DNA from: Kibdelosporangium sp. MJ126-NF4
GTDB lineage: Bacteria > Actinomycetota > Actinomycetes > Mycobacteriales > Pseudonocardiaceae
DNA length: 64,000 bases
Direction: 5' to 3'
Assembly: GCF_000826545.1 (NCBI RefSeq)
Contig: NZ_CDME01000011.1
Location: 1 to 64,000, forward strand
In this document: positions 45,812 through 54,080 of the stretch, piece by piece
How positions within the stretch are numbered: the stretch's first letter is position 1
Layout: the number at the start of each line of letters is the position of its first letter
The notes under the pieces: model-generated
The model's database searches: none
Seen by the model: the letters and a program-made list of their open reading frames with translations, nothing else
Told to the model about the DNA's origin: nothing
Program-made: the position numbers and the translations under genes

Positions 45812-48565
45812 TCACGGTGTCGGCTTCTGCAGGGTGACGGCGAAGATGTGCGGCCTGGGGGTCGCGGCGGCGGGCAGGGCGATCGAGACGAGGTGCCGGG
45901 CCTCCTCGAGCGGGATCTTCTGGTGGAAGATCGACAGCCGGACCGGCTGTGGCCCGGTGCGGGTGTGCATCTGGCTCGTGCGCAGGGCTTCCGTCTCGCC
46001 GTATGCCGGTGCCGCGCGCCAGTCGGTGACCTGCAACGGAACCTGCGCGGTGCCGTCTGTGTACGTGACGGTCAGCTTCGCGTTGGTGTTGCCGTTGTCG
46101 CTGGCGGCCAGCAGGTGCAGGGTCGTGTACTGGCCCGGTGGGAGCGCGATCTGCTGTCCCGCTGGGACGATGTTGTTCGGGGCACCCTCGTTGCCGTTGA
46201 CGAACTCGAACGGGATTCCGTCGTCGCTCGCCTGCCCGGTCTGCGGGAGCTGCGCGGCGGGGTAGGTGTTGCCCGCGCCGTCGAAGTCCCCGTCTCCCAT
46301 GTGGAACTCGTTGGTGAAGGCGTCGTTGTTGAGCGCCGCCACCAGGTCGACGGGCACGGTCGAGCCCTGGTCGGGCAGCTTGGGCAGCCCCCACGGCCGG
46401 GCCGGTGTGCTGACCGGCACCGGCCTGATCGTCAGATCGGGTGTCCGGCCCGCTGCGTGGACCAGAACCTCGTGGCCCTGCCCGAGGTCGATGGTGAGCG
46501 TGCCGTCGGCGTCCTGGTGCCAGCGCCGGGCACCGTGCACCTCGACGGCACCCGCGATGCCTGTCCTGAGCTTGAGTGGCTGCCCGGCGAGGCTGCGCAC
46601 CCTGACGAACTCGGTCTGTCCGTCCTTTCTGGACGCGGTGAGCAGGAACGCGCCCTCGGTGCGGAAGTCCCGCAGGGCAGCGTCACGCCACGTGGCCGGG
46701 ACAGCCGGGAAGACCCGGATCACCCCGCCCCAGCTCTGGCAGAGCATGTCGTGCAACGACTGCGCGCCGGACAACGGTGTTTCGATGACCGGGCCCGCTT
46801 CGAAGTACATCGTGTTGGCCTGCGCGAACCGGGCGACGAACTCCCTGAGGTACGTCAGCGCGTCGTCGCCGCGGCCCAGCCCGGCGGAGATCGAGGACGC
46901 GCCGGTGAAGCTGTAGCCGCGCAGCGCGCCCTCGAACCCGATCCAGTGCCGCAGCGACCGCTCGATCAGGTCACGGTTCCCGGACTCGGCGCTGACGAGG
47001 TACAACGGGTACACCGCGAGCATGTGCGAGTAGTGCCGATGCGACTTGGCGAACGGCACACCGGTCCCGACCATGAACCCGTTGGCGTCCACCGGGTAGT
47101 CCACCAGCGTGGCCAGCACCTCCCGCCACTTCGGCGCGAGCGGGTCGTCCGGCTTGATCTCCAGGAGAGTCCGGCAACTCCACCGGATCAACGCCAGGTC
47201 GTAGTTGCAGTCCGGCGCGGAGCCGTACTCCGGGGAGAACGTCGGCGCCAGGTGCAGCCTGCCGTCCATGCCCTTGGACAGGAAGTGCAGGTAGTAGTTC
47301 ATGGCGCGGCGCAGCGTGGGGAACAGGACGGCCAGCACCTCGGGATCCAAGCTGTGCCGGTAGTTCAGCCACACGTTGTGCAGCAGCCACGGCAGGTCCC
47401 CGATCTCCGGGTCGGCGGAGAAACCGGGGGCGCCGACGTAGCCCGCGTCGTCGAACTGGGCGTCGGTACTGCGCCGCAGGCCCATCGAGTCACCACGGAA
47501 CTGCGGCCGGAGCGCGTCGATGAGAATCCGCTGCGAGGCTTTCACAGTACGCGGAATCGGGTCGAGTTCGAGGTGGTTGGAACCGTACGCGAGCCAGTAC
47601 TCGAGCTGGACGTTGAGGTTGTTCCACAGCGACGGCCACGGCGTCGGCTCGATCCACGGTCCGGTGGTGGCCATGATCGGACCTGTTTCGCGAGACGCCG
47701 ACGCGAGCTTGTACAGCTGGATCCAGTAGAAGCTCTGCAGCAGAGCGTCCGGAATGGACAGGAAGCTCTTGCGGTAGAAGGCGTGCCACCACTCCCGGTG
47801 CTGCTGCCGGAGCAAACGCTCGGGCGCGGCGAACCGGACGATCTCCCGGACAGCGGCCTCAGCCGTGGTCGCCGGGTAGGAATGTTTGACCGACAGCAGA
47901 AAGGCCTTGCCGCGCCCGCGATACGCGGTGGCCGTCTGTCCACCGGCGACCATCGGCTGCACGACGACCGTGATGTCCCGCTCGGTCCTGGTGACCGGCT
48001 GGGGATTGCGCGGGAAGTTCGCGGGCGGCTGCTCCCGAATGGTGCGCGGGCTGAGCGCCTCGGCGGGCTCGAAGCTCAGCGTGTGGTCGCCGTCCACCTC
48101 CAGCACGAGCAGATCGGTCTCGGCGTGCACGAAAAGCCGGAACGTCACGTCGCCCGCGTCGGTGTGGATGGTGCCGGTGAGCTCGGCGTTCCACAGCTCA
48201 AGCCGCCAGTCGACCCCGCTGATCCGGCCGCGCGGGGCGAGCAGCAGCTTGCCGACAGGCAGCCGCGCGACACCCCACTCGTTGCCGAACTCGGGCCGAT
48301 GGTCCTGAACCTGGCTGTGGTCGACGGTGATCCGGATGGCGTTGGCCCCCGGCTCCCGGTACACCGCGGCGGCGAGAAACCCGTTGCCCAGGAAGGGACC
48401 CTCGTACCAAGCGCGCGGAATCCGCTGCCACACCATGTCGGACGCCCCGAGAAACCGCGCCCAGTCAACACCGTCCGCCTCCCCGGCCACGGCCTCTGCA
48501 GGAAGCGCCCCCAGCACGGTTCCGGCAACAGCCCCGCCCAGCAGCCCCCGACGAGAGATCTCCAT
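45812..48565 (-). CDS. Exported GH95-like (six-hairpin) glycoside hydrolase
   Basis: The 917-residue product has a Tat signal (EISRRGLLGGAVAGTVLGALP). An N-terminal beta-sandwich follows (YEGPFLGNGFLAAAVYREPG), then an (alpha/alpha)6 barrel (FYWIQLYKLASASRETGPIM, GPWIEPTPWPSLWNNLNVQLEYW, LHLAPTFSPEYG, HYSHMLAVYPLYLV, SLHDMLCQSWGG) and a C-terminal beta domain. The order is that of GH95 alpha-L-fucosidases/galactosidases and relatives. With GH27 downstream, a galactose- or fucose-decorated plant glycan is the likely target, which is inference. ATG at 48565 is preceded by GGAGGG. A promoter with an operator-like spacer lies upstream. Confidence 0.82.
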   Translation of the reverse strand: MEISRRGLLGGAVAGTVLGALPAEAVAGEADGVDWARFLGASDMVWQRIPRAWYEGPFLGNGFLAAAVYREPGANAIRITVDHSQVQDHRPEFGNEWGVARLPVGKLLLAPRGRISGVDWRLELWNAELTGTIHTDAGDVTFRLFVHAETDLLVLEVDGDHTLSFEPAEALSPRTIREQPPANFPRNPQPVTRTERDITVVVQPMVAGGQTATAYRGRGKAFLLSVKHSYPATTAEAAVREIVRFAAPERLLRQQHREWWHAFYRKSFLSIPDALLQSFYWIQLYKLASASRETGPIMATTGPWIEPTPWPSLWNNLNVQLEYWLAYGSNHLELDPIPRTVKASQRILIDALRPQFRGDSMGLRRSTDAQFDDAGYVGAPGFSADPEIGDLPWLLHNVWLNYRHSLDPEVLAVLFPTLRRAMNYYLHFLSKGMDGRLHLAPTFSPEYGSAPDCNYDLALIRWSCRTLLEIKPDDPLAPKWREVLATLVDYPVDANGFMVGTGVPFAKSHRHYSHMLAVYPLYLVSAESGNRDLIERSLRHWIGFEGALRGYSFTGASSISAGLGRGDDALTYLREFVARFAQANTMYFEAGPVIETPLSGAQSLHDMLCQSWGGVIRVFPAVPATWRDAALRDFRTEGAFLLTASRKDGQTEFVRVRSLAGQPLKLRTGIAGAVEVHGARRWHQDADGTLTIDLGQGHEVLVHAAGRTPDLTIRPVPVSTPARPWGLPKLPDQGSTVPVDLVAALNNDAFTNEFHMGDGDFDGAGNTYPAAQLPQTGQASDDGIPFEFVNGNEGAPNNIVPAGQQIALPPGQYTTLHLLAASDNGNTNAKLTVTYTDGTAQVPLQVTDWRAAPAYGETEALRTSQMHTRTGPQPVRLSIFHQKIPLEEARHLVSIALPAAATPRPHIFAVTLQKPTP

Positions 48566-48617
48566 CCGCCCTCCACCCTCTCCAGCGACCGAAAGATCGG
48601 ATGTCTAACCGCGACCG

Positions 48618-48646
48618 ACTGTATGGAAACCTTTTCAACCAGTCAA
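48618..48646 (-). promoter_or_regulatory. Sigma-70-type promoter with a LacI/CRE-like operator in its spacer
   Basis: On the minus strand TTGACT (48646-48641) and TACAGT (48623-48618) are separated by exactly 17 bases. The spacer contains TGAAAAGGTTTCCA, a near-palindrome of the GAAAnnnTTTC kind bound by LacI-family repressors. It lies about 52 bases upstream of the GH95-like start and should drive the secreted-enzyme operon. Confidence 0.65.
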
Positions 48647-48727
48647 TGTCTACCGGTTCAGCAGGCTGAAGCCGCAGGTAAAAGGAGGTGAAACGAGACA
48701 AGAACGCCCGTGGAATAGATCCGATGA

Positions 48728-48806
48728 ACTCCGACAGCAACGGGACGTTGCGCAGGACGAAGCGGCGGCACGCAAGCCGCCGCCTGTCGGAGTCGCCGCC
48801 TGTCGG
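48728..48806. terminator. Nested hairpins after the DnaQ-GIY-YIG gene
   Basis: An outer 10-bp stem, actccgacag (48728-48737) / ctgtcggagt (48784-48793), encloses an inner 8-bp stem, gcggcggc / gccgccgc (48762-48769 / 48776-48783). The unit cgccgcctgtcgg is also directly repeated (48778-48790, 48794-48806). The rest of 48566-48908 holds the promoter above and no gene I can support; an SD-like aaaggaggtg at 48680-48689 is followed by no convincing protein. Confidence 0.5.
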
Positions 48807-48908
48807 GGGCGTGGTCAGCCCTCGAAGCGGACCTTGGCGCGCAGCGCGGGCTTTGCCGGGTCCGAGCAGTGGTGCTCGATGTCGGTTGTTGATCGCAGGC
48901 TGTCGAGA

Positions 48909-50615
48909 TCAGTCGAACTGCGGGCCGGTATTGGTGCGCCAGACCGACTCGACCCGGTCCAGCCACGGTTGCCAGCTCGCCGCCGACGCGGCGGGCACAG
49001 TCCACGGCGAGGTGCACCGCACCATCCGTGTGCCGGGGCGTTCGAGCCAGCGCAGGACCACGCCGACCTCCTCGGGCGGGGCGCCGTACAACGGCCCTGC
49101 CGAGGGGATCACGGTCTCGGCGGACGCGGCGAGCATCTCGACGACCGGCATGGGCGGCACGCCCCGTGGCGCGTTACCGGCCGACGCCAGCCGACCGTGT
49201 CGGACAACCGCGAAGTCCCAGCCGCCCGCGCCGTCCGGTCGTGCGCCGACGAGCTCCGTGATCGAGGCGAGCGCGGCCAGGCGTTGGCCACGGTCCAGCG
49301 TGCGCACGAGCAGGGCGAGGCGGTCACGCCCCTCGGCGGCCTGTTCGAACCGCTGCGCGTCGGACAACTGCGACAACCGCGCGGCGGCACGCCACAGAGC
49401 GTCCACACGGTGCCCGGCGACGAGACTGTGCACCTCCTCCACGTACGGCTGGTACTCCTGCACGGTCTGATGCCCGGCGCACGGCGCACCACAACGGCCA
49501 ATTTCCGCCAACAAGCACGGCGTGCCCTGGGGCGATCTCGCCGAGATTCGTTGCGTGCACGGCCGTATGCCCGTGCCTTCCTGCAACGCGGCGGCGGCGC
49601 CTTCCGCCGATCGCTGCGACCGGAACGGCCCGAGCGCGCCGTCGCGGGGCGTGCGCACGACCGACAGGCGCGGAAACGCCTCGTCTGTCAGCGTCAGCCA
49701 CCACGCTTGGTGCTTGTTGCGGGAACGGCGGTTGTAGGTCGGTTTGTGCGCGGCCAGCAGCCGTAACTCCCTGACCTCCGCTTCCAGGGCGTGCGAGCAG
49801 GTCACCGAGTCGACCCGGACCGCGAGCCCGACCATCTCGCGCAGGCGGCGGCGCGTCTCGCTCGCGGTGAAGTACTGGCGGACACGCCTGCGCAGGTTCG
49901 ACGCCGTGCCGACGTACAGCACCTCGTCGCGTGGCCCTCGGAACATGTACACGCCCGGTTCGCTCGGCAGGTCCGCCGCGAGCGTTCGTTTGCGCCGCTG
50001 CTCCGGCGTGACCTCCGGGATGTAGTCGAGCAGTTCCTCCAGCGACTGCACACCGACCGGCCCGACGCGTTCCAACAGGCTGTGCAGGACGTCCACGGTC
50101 GCCCGCGCGTCGGCCAGCGCCCGGTGGTTCGGCGTGGTGCTCGCGCCGAACAGCGCGGCCAACGCCGACAGACGGCAGCTCGGCGCCTCCTCCCTGCTCA
50201 GCACGCGTCGGGCGAGCCGCGCCGTGCACACGACAGCGGGCCGGGGCCAGTGATAGCCGTAGCGGCGGCACGCGGCCTTCATGAAGCTGACGTCGAAGCC
50301 CGAGTTGTGCGCCACGAGCACCGCGCCCGCGGCGAACTCAAGGAACGCCGGTAGCACCTGGTCCAGCGGCGGCGCCTGGTAGACCATGGCGTCGGTGATG
50401 CCGGTGAGCGCCACGATCTCCGGCGGGATCCCCCTGCCGGGGTCGACGAGTGTGGCGAACTCGCCGATCACCTCCCCGCCGCGGATCTTGACCGCGCCGA
50501 TCTCCGTGACCGTGTCCTGCTCCGGGCTGCCACCCGTGGTCTCCAGGTCGAATACCACGAACGTGGTGGTCCGCAACGGTGTGCCGAGTTCGTCGAACGA
50601 CAGCTGCGTGTTCAT
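48909..50615 (-). CDS. DnaQ-type exonuclease fused to UvrC-like GIY-YIG domain (Rv2191-like)
   Basis: The product of about 568 residues begins with a DEDDh proofreading-type exonuclease: FVVFDLETTGGSPEQD, LVAHNSGFDVSFM, HRALADARATVDVL. A GIY-YIG nuclease domain follows (EPGVYMFRGPRDEVLYVGTASNLRRRV) and a UvrC/Cho-like region with the Cys cluster PCLLAEIGRCGAPCAGH. It probably acts in nucleotide excision repair or end processing. ATG at 50615 is preferred over GTG at 50627; neither has a strong SD. The arrangement and position match Rv2191. Divergent from the NYN gene by 59 bases. Confidence 0.9.
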   Translation of the reverse strand: MNTQLSFDELGTPLRTTTFVVFDLETTGGSPEQDTVTEIGAVKIRGGEVIGEFATLVDPGRGIPPEIVALTGITDAMVYQAPPLDQVLPAFLEFAAGAVLVAHNSGFDVSFMKAACRRYGYHWPRPAVVCTARLARRVLSREEAPSCRLSALAALFGASTTPNHRALADARATVDVLHSLLERVGPVGVQSLEELLDYIPEVTPEQRRKRTLAADLPSEPGVYMFRGPRDEVLYVGTASNLRRRVRQYFTASETRRRLREMVGLAVRVDSVTCSHALEAEVRELRLLAAHKPTYNRRSRNKHQAWWLTLTDEAFPRLSVVRTPRDGALGPFRSQRSAEGAAAALQEGTGIRPCTQRISARSPQGTPCLLAEIGRCGAPCAGHQTVQEYQPYVEEVHSLVAGHRVDALWRAAARLSQLSDAQRFEQAAEGRDRLALLVRTLDRGQRLAALASITELVGARPDGAGGWDFAVVRHGRLASAGNAPRGVPPMPVVEMLAASAETVIPSAGPLYGAPPEEVGVVLRWLERPGTRMVRCTSPWTVPAASAASWQPWLDRVESVWRTNTGPQFD

Positions 50616-50674
50616 CAGGCGGCACACTAAGGGTCCACACCGACAATTCCGGCCCGGGCAACTAACCTGGGGGG

Positions 50675-52018
50675 ATGGCGCCGCACGAACGGGACGAGAC
50701 CGACGAGCCGATGGACGAGCTCGTCGAGACGTCCGAGGTGGACTGGGACGGCATCCCCGATGCCGTGCGGTCCCGCCTTGCCGAAATCGGCGCGGAGGCC
50801 ATCAGCGGGCTCAACCGGGTGGACATCCCCCAGTCGCTGCGGGCGGTCGCGAAGTTCGCGCCCGCCAAGCGGGCGAGGCTGGGTGGGTCGTCGATCATGG
50901 CGGCGTTGCGCAGCTCGACGAGTTTCCGCACGGCGGTGGTCGAGTGGTGCCGTGAACACCGGCCCGGCACGCTGGAGGTCAGCGGTGCCGAACCGGCCGC
51001 GGCGGCGGCCGCCGCCGTGTTGCTCGGTGACGAGACGGCCGTGCACTACCTGGAGCTGGTTTCCCGGCGCGCGGGTGACGCGATGCTGCGCGCCGAGCGG
51101 GACGCGGCCCTGACCAGGGCGGACCGGCTGGAGAACGAGCTCAAGCAGACCATCGGCAAGCTGGAAGTGGCCCAGGGTGCCGCCGAGGTGGTCAGGGCCG
51201 ACGCGGAAGGCGAGCTGGACCGGCTGCGCAAACGTCTGCGTGAGCAGGGCGTGAAGCTGCGCGAGGCCAAGGACACGGCACTGGCCGCGCAGGAGGAGAT
51301 GGATCGGCTGCGTGCGGATGTGGCCGCCCAGATCGCGGACCTCACCGGCCAGCGCGACCGGGAGCGTGACCGAGCGGAGAACGAGCGCAAGAAGGCCCGC
51401 AGGGCCGAGTCGGACGCCGAGGTGGCGCGCCAGTCGGCCAGGGAGGCCAGGCAGGCCGACGAGGTCAGGCTGGCCCTGCTGGTGGACACATTGGACGGCG
51501 CGGTGACCGGTCTGCGCCGTGAACTCGCCCTCGGCGGAGGCGGCCCCCGGCCCGCGGACCTGGTCCGAGGCGCGACGGCGGCGCAGGGCACGGTCGGCCG
51601 TGTCGAGGACCCGGCGGCGCTCGACCGGCTGCTGGCGTTGCCGTCGGTGCACCTCGTGGTCGACGGCTACAACGTCACCAAAACCGGCTACCCGGACCTG
51701 CCATTGGCTGACCAGCGCGAGCGGCTCACCCATCAGCTGTCGGCGCTGGCGGCGCGGACGTCGGCGGAGGTGACGCTGGTGTTCGACGGTGCCGGTGTGG
51801 TCGCCGTGCCGTCGGCGGCTCCCCGAGGTGTGCGGGTGCTGTTCAGCGACCCGGGCGTGCTGGCGGACGACGTCATCCGCGCGTTGGTCGCCGCCGAGCC
51901 CGAGGGACGCCCGGTGGTCGTGGTGACCTCGGACCGGGCCGTCGCGGACTCGGTGCGGCGGCGTGGCGCGCACCCGGTGCCGTCGGCTGTGCTGTTGGCG
52001 CGCCTCGGCCGGGTCTAG
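50675..52018 (+). CDS. NYN/YacP-like ribonuclease with central coiled coil
   Basis: The 447-residue protein has an acidic N terminus and an alpha-helical region (WDGIPDAVRSRLAEIGAEAIS, LGGSSIMAALRSST). A long coiled coil follows, of about residues 140-270 rich in Arg/Glu/Ala. The C-terminal NYN (PIN-like) nuclease domain has HLVVDGYNVTKTGYPDLPL, LVFDGAGVV, and VVVTSDRAVADSVRRRGA, supplying the acidic metal-binding residues. The family is linked to RNA cleavage at ribosomes or in tRNA/rRNA processing. GTG/ATG choice: ATG at 50675 follows a gggggg stretch. Confidence 0.87.
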   Translation: MAPHERDETDEPMDELVETSEVDWDGIPDAVRSRLAEIGAEAISGLNRVDIPQSLRAVAKFAPAKRARLGGSSIMAALRSSTSFRTAVVEWCREHRPGTLEVSGAEPAAAAAAAVLLGDETAVHYLELVSRRAGDAMLRAERDAALTRADRLENELKQTIGKLEVAQGAAEVVRADAEGELDRLRKRLREQGVKLREAKDTALAAQEEMDRLRADVAAQIADLTGQRDRERDRAENERKKARRAESDAEVARQSAREARQADEVRLALLVDTLDGAVTGLRRELALGGGGPRPADLVRGATAAQGTVGRVEDPAALDRLLALPSVHLVVDGYNVTKTGYPDLPLADQRERLTHQLSALAARTSAEVTLVFDGAGVVAVPSAAPRGVRVLFSDPGVLADDVIRALVAAEPEGRPVVVVTSDRAVADSVRRRGAHPVPSAVLLARLGRV

Positions 52019-52086
52019 CGCGTCGCGTCAGACCGGCCCGAACCGGCGGTCTAGGCTTTGGGCGTACCTACCAGGGAGGACACGCC

Positions 52087-52368
52087 GTGATCAAGGCGAT
52101 CGTGATGATCCAGGTGAATGCGGACAGCATCCCCGAGACCGCGCAGGCCATCGCCGACGTCGACGGCGTCACCGAGGTGTACTCGTGCGCGGGCGACGTC
52201 GACCTGATCGCGATCATGGGCGTCGCCAGGCACGAGGATCTGGCCGACCTGATCCCCGGGAAGATCAGCAAGATCCCCGGCGTGGTCGCGACCGACACGC
52301 ACATCGCGTTCCGGTCCTACTCCCGGCAGGACACCGAGGCCGCCTTCTCCATCGGCGCCGACGCCTAA
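52087..52368 (+). CDS. Stand-alone Lrp/AsnC ligand-binding (RAM) domain protein
   Basis: The 93-residue protein consists only of the RAM domain of Lrp regulators: [45 protein letters not shown], then [15 protein letters not shown]. It lacks a DNA-binding part. Such small proteins form oligomers that bind amino acids and may act on full-length Lrp partners. GTG at 52087 has a strong SD (AGGGAGG). Its stop overlaps the stop of the convergent qcrB copy by 4 bases. Confidence 0.9.
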   Translation: MIKAIVMIQVNADSIPETAQAIADVDGVTEVYSCAGDVDLIAIMGVARHEDLADLIPGKISKIPGVVATDTHIAFRSYSRQDTEAAFSIGADA

Positions 52369-53942
52369 TGCTGCTCTGAGCGGGCGCGCTCCAACGCCTC
52401 GGTCTCCTCGACGGGGTCCGGGCTGAGCAGCGTGCCCGCCACCGGGCGTCCGCCCGAGCCGAGCTTGTTCATCTTCTTCGGCACAGCGACACCCTGGTAG
52501 ACCAGTGGACGGTCGGCCAGCGGCTGGTGCAGTTCGATGAACTCCCCGTGTGGCAGGCGTTTGATGATGCCGGTCTCCACACCGTGCGCGAGTACCTCGC
52601 GGTCGGAGTGTTGCAGGCCGAGGCAGATCCGGTACGTGATGAAGTACGCCAGCGGCGGCAGCACCAACAAGCCGATCCGGCCCATCCACGTGGTGGCGTT
52701 CAGCGAGATGTCGAACTTCTCCGCGACCACGTCGTTCGCTGCCGACAACAACAACACCATGAAGTACGTGATCGCCATGGCGCCCAAGGACGTCCGCACC
52801 GGCACGTCACGCGGACGCTGCAGCAAGTTGTGGTGCGCGTAGTCCTTGGTGAACTTCCGTTCGATCCACGGGTAGACCGCCGCGATACCGGTCAGCAACG
52901 GTAGACCCAGCATGAACGGGAAGAACGCGGCCGGAATCGTGTAGTCCCAGAACGAGATCTCCCACGCGGGCCACAGCCGCAACAGGCCGTCCGTCCAGCC
53001 CATGTACCAGTCGGGCACCGTTCCCGCAGACACGTGCGCCGGGTTGAACGGCCCGAAGTTCCAGATCGGGTTGATCTGGAACAGACCACCCAGCAACGCG
53101 ATCACACCCACCACGATGGCGAAGAAACCGCCGCCCTTGAGCGAGAAGTACGGCATGATCCGCACACCGACCACATTGGACTCCTTGCGCAGCGCACCGG
53201 GGAACTGGGTGTGCTTCTGGTACCAGACCAGGCCGACGTGCACGGCGACCAGCGCGAGCAGAATGCCGGGGATGAGCAGGATGTGCGCGGTGTAGATGAA
53301 CGGGATGAACTCCTCGCCGGGGAACTCGCCCCGGAACAACAGCCAGTGCACCCAGGTCCCGATCACCGGGATCGACATGATCAGCCCGGACGTCACGCGC
53401 ATCCCCGCACCGGAGAGCAGGTCGTCCGGCAGCGAGTAGCCGGTCAGGCCCTCGATCGTGCCGATCAGGAACAGCACGATGCCGATCACCCAGTTGGCCT
53501 CACGGGGCCGACGGAACGCACCGGTGAAGAACACCCGGAACATGTGCAGCACGATCGCCGCCATGAACAGCAACGCCGCCCAGTGATGCACCTGACGCAC
53601 GAACAGACCGCCACGCACCTCGAACGAAATGTTCAACGCGGACTCGTACGCGCGCGACATCCCCAGGCCACGCAGGGCGGTGAACGACCCCTGGTACTCC
53701 ACGTGCTGCATCGACGGGTCGAAGAACAACGCCAGATACGTCCCGGACAGCAACAACACGATGAAGCTGTACAGCGCGATCTCACCGAGAAAGAACGACC
53801 AGTGCGTCGGAAACACCTTGTTCAACTGACGCCGCAGCCCTCCGGCCGCATGCAGCCGGTCGTCGGCCCAGTTCCCCGCCGCTCCCGCCGCCCTGGCCAG
53901 CGGGTTCTTCCCCCTGGTCGGTGTGGTGGTCAGTCCACTCAT
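52365..53942 (-). CDS. qcrB: Cytochrome bc1 complex cytochrome b subunit, second copy
   Basis: The 525-residue membrane protein keeps both haem His pairs ([21 protein letters not shown] and [22 protein letters not shown]) and the quinol-site motif PDWYMGW, so it should be functional. It is highly similar to the copy at 54081-55733 but differs at roughly 35-40 positions plus a shorter C-terminal tail (no HGHPIPLP insert or His/Gly-rich end). Differences cluster around [13 protein letters not shown] and just after PDWYMGW. It has its own SD (GGGGAGG) and upstream palindrome and lies past the operon terminator, so it is probably expressed separately as an alternative subunit. Confidence 0.93.
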   Translation of the reverse strand: MSGLTTTPTRGKNPLARAAGAAGNWADDRLHAAGGLRRQLNKVFPTHWSFFLGEIALYSFIVLLLSGTYLALFFDPSMQHVEYQGSFTALRGLGMSRAYESALNISFEVRGGLFVRQVHHWAALLFMAAIVLHMFRVFFTGAFRRPREANWVIGIVLFLIGTIEGLTGYSLPDDLLSGAGMRVTSGLIMSIPVIGTWVHWLLFRGEFPGEEFIPFIYTAHILLIPGILLALVAVHVGLVWYQKHTQFPGALRKESNVVGVRIMPYFSLKGGGFFAIVVGVIALLGGLFQINPIWNFGPFNPAHVSAGTVPDWYMGWTDGLLRLWPAWEISFWDYTIPAAFFPFMLGLPLLTGIAAVYPWIERKFTKDYAHHNLLQRPRDVPVRTSLGAMAITYFMVLLLSAANDVVAEKFDISLNATTWMGRIGLLVLPPLAYFITYRICLGLQHSDREVLAHGVETGIIKRLPHGEFIELHQPLADRPLVYQGVAVPKKMNKLGSGGRPVAGTLLSPDPVEETEALERARSEQH

Positions 53943-53999
53943 GGCGCCTCCCCAGGTATCGCCTGAATCTCATTGTTCTCGCCGGGGAGCGCCGAACCA

Positions 54000-54013
54000 G
54001 GGACCTAGGTCCC
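54000..54013. promoter_or_regulatory. DosR/DevR-box-like palindrome upstream of the second qcrB
   Basis: gggacctaggtccc is a perfect 14-base palindrome about 64 bases upstream of the qcrB copy's ATG. It resembles the core of the DosR dormancy/hypoxia box (GGGACTnnAGTCCC) with one symmetric change. An AACAAT hexamer 25-30 bases downstream could be the -10. The match is by eye and regulation is inference. Confidence 0.45.
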
Positions 54014-54020
54014 GGACACG

Positions 54021-54065
54021 ACAGGACCCCCTTCCGGGGTGAGATAGCCCGAAAGGGGGTCCTGT
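54021..54065 (-). terminator. Terminator of the ctaE-qcrCAB operon
   Basis: An 18-bp stem (acaggacccccttccggg with its complement, one mismatch) and a 9-base loop lie 15 bases past the stop of the operonic qcrB. It separates that operon from the second qcrB copy. Confidence 0.85.
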
Positions 54066-54080
54066 GGGTGTTACGCCAGG

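Noticed and set aside
45680..48691. A 1003-codon frame antisense to the GH95-like gene
   Set aside because: Same cause: no domain, signal or SD, and the GH95-like product on the other strand has a clear Tat signal and fold.
48688..49470. Gene starting at GTG 48688 behind an aaaggaggtg SD-like sequence
   Set aside because: The reading frame is Arg/Ser-rich without fold signals and runs antisense into the well-supported DnaQ-GIY-YIG gene.
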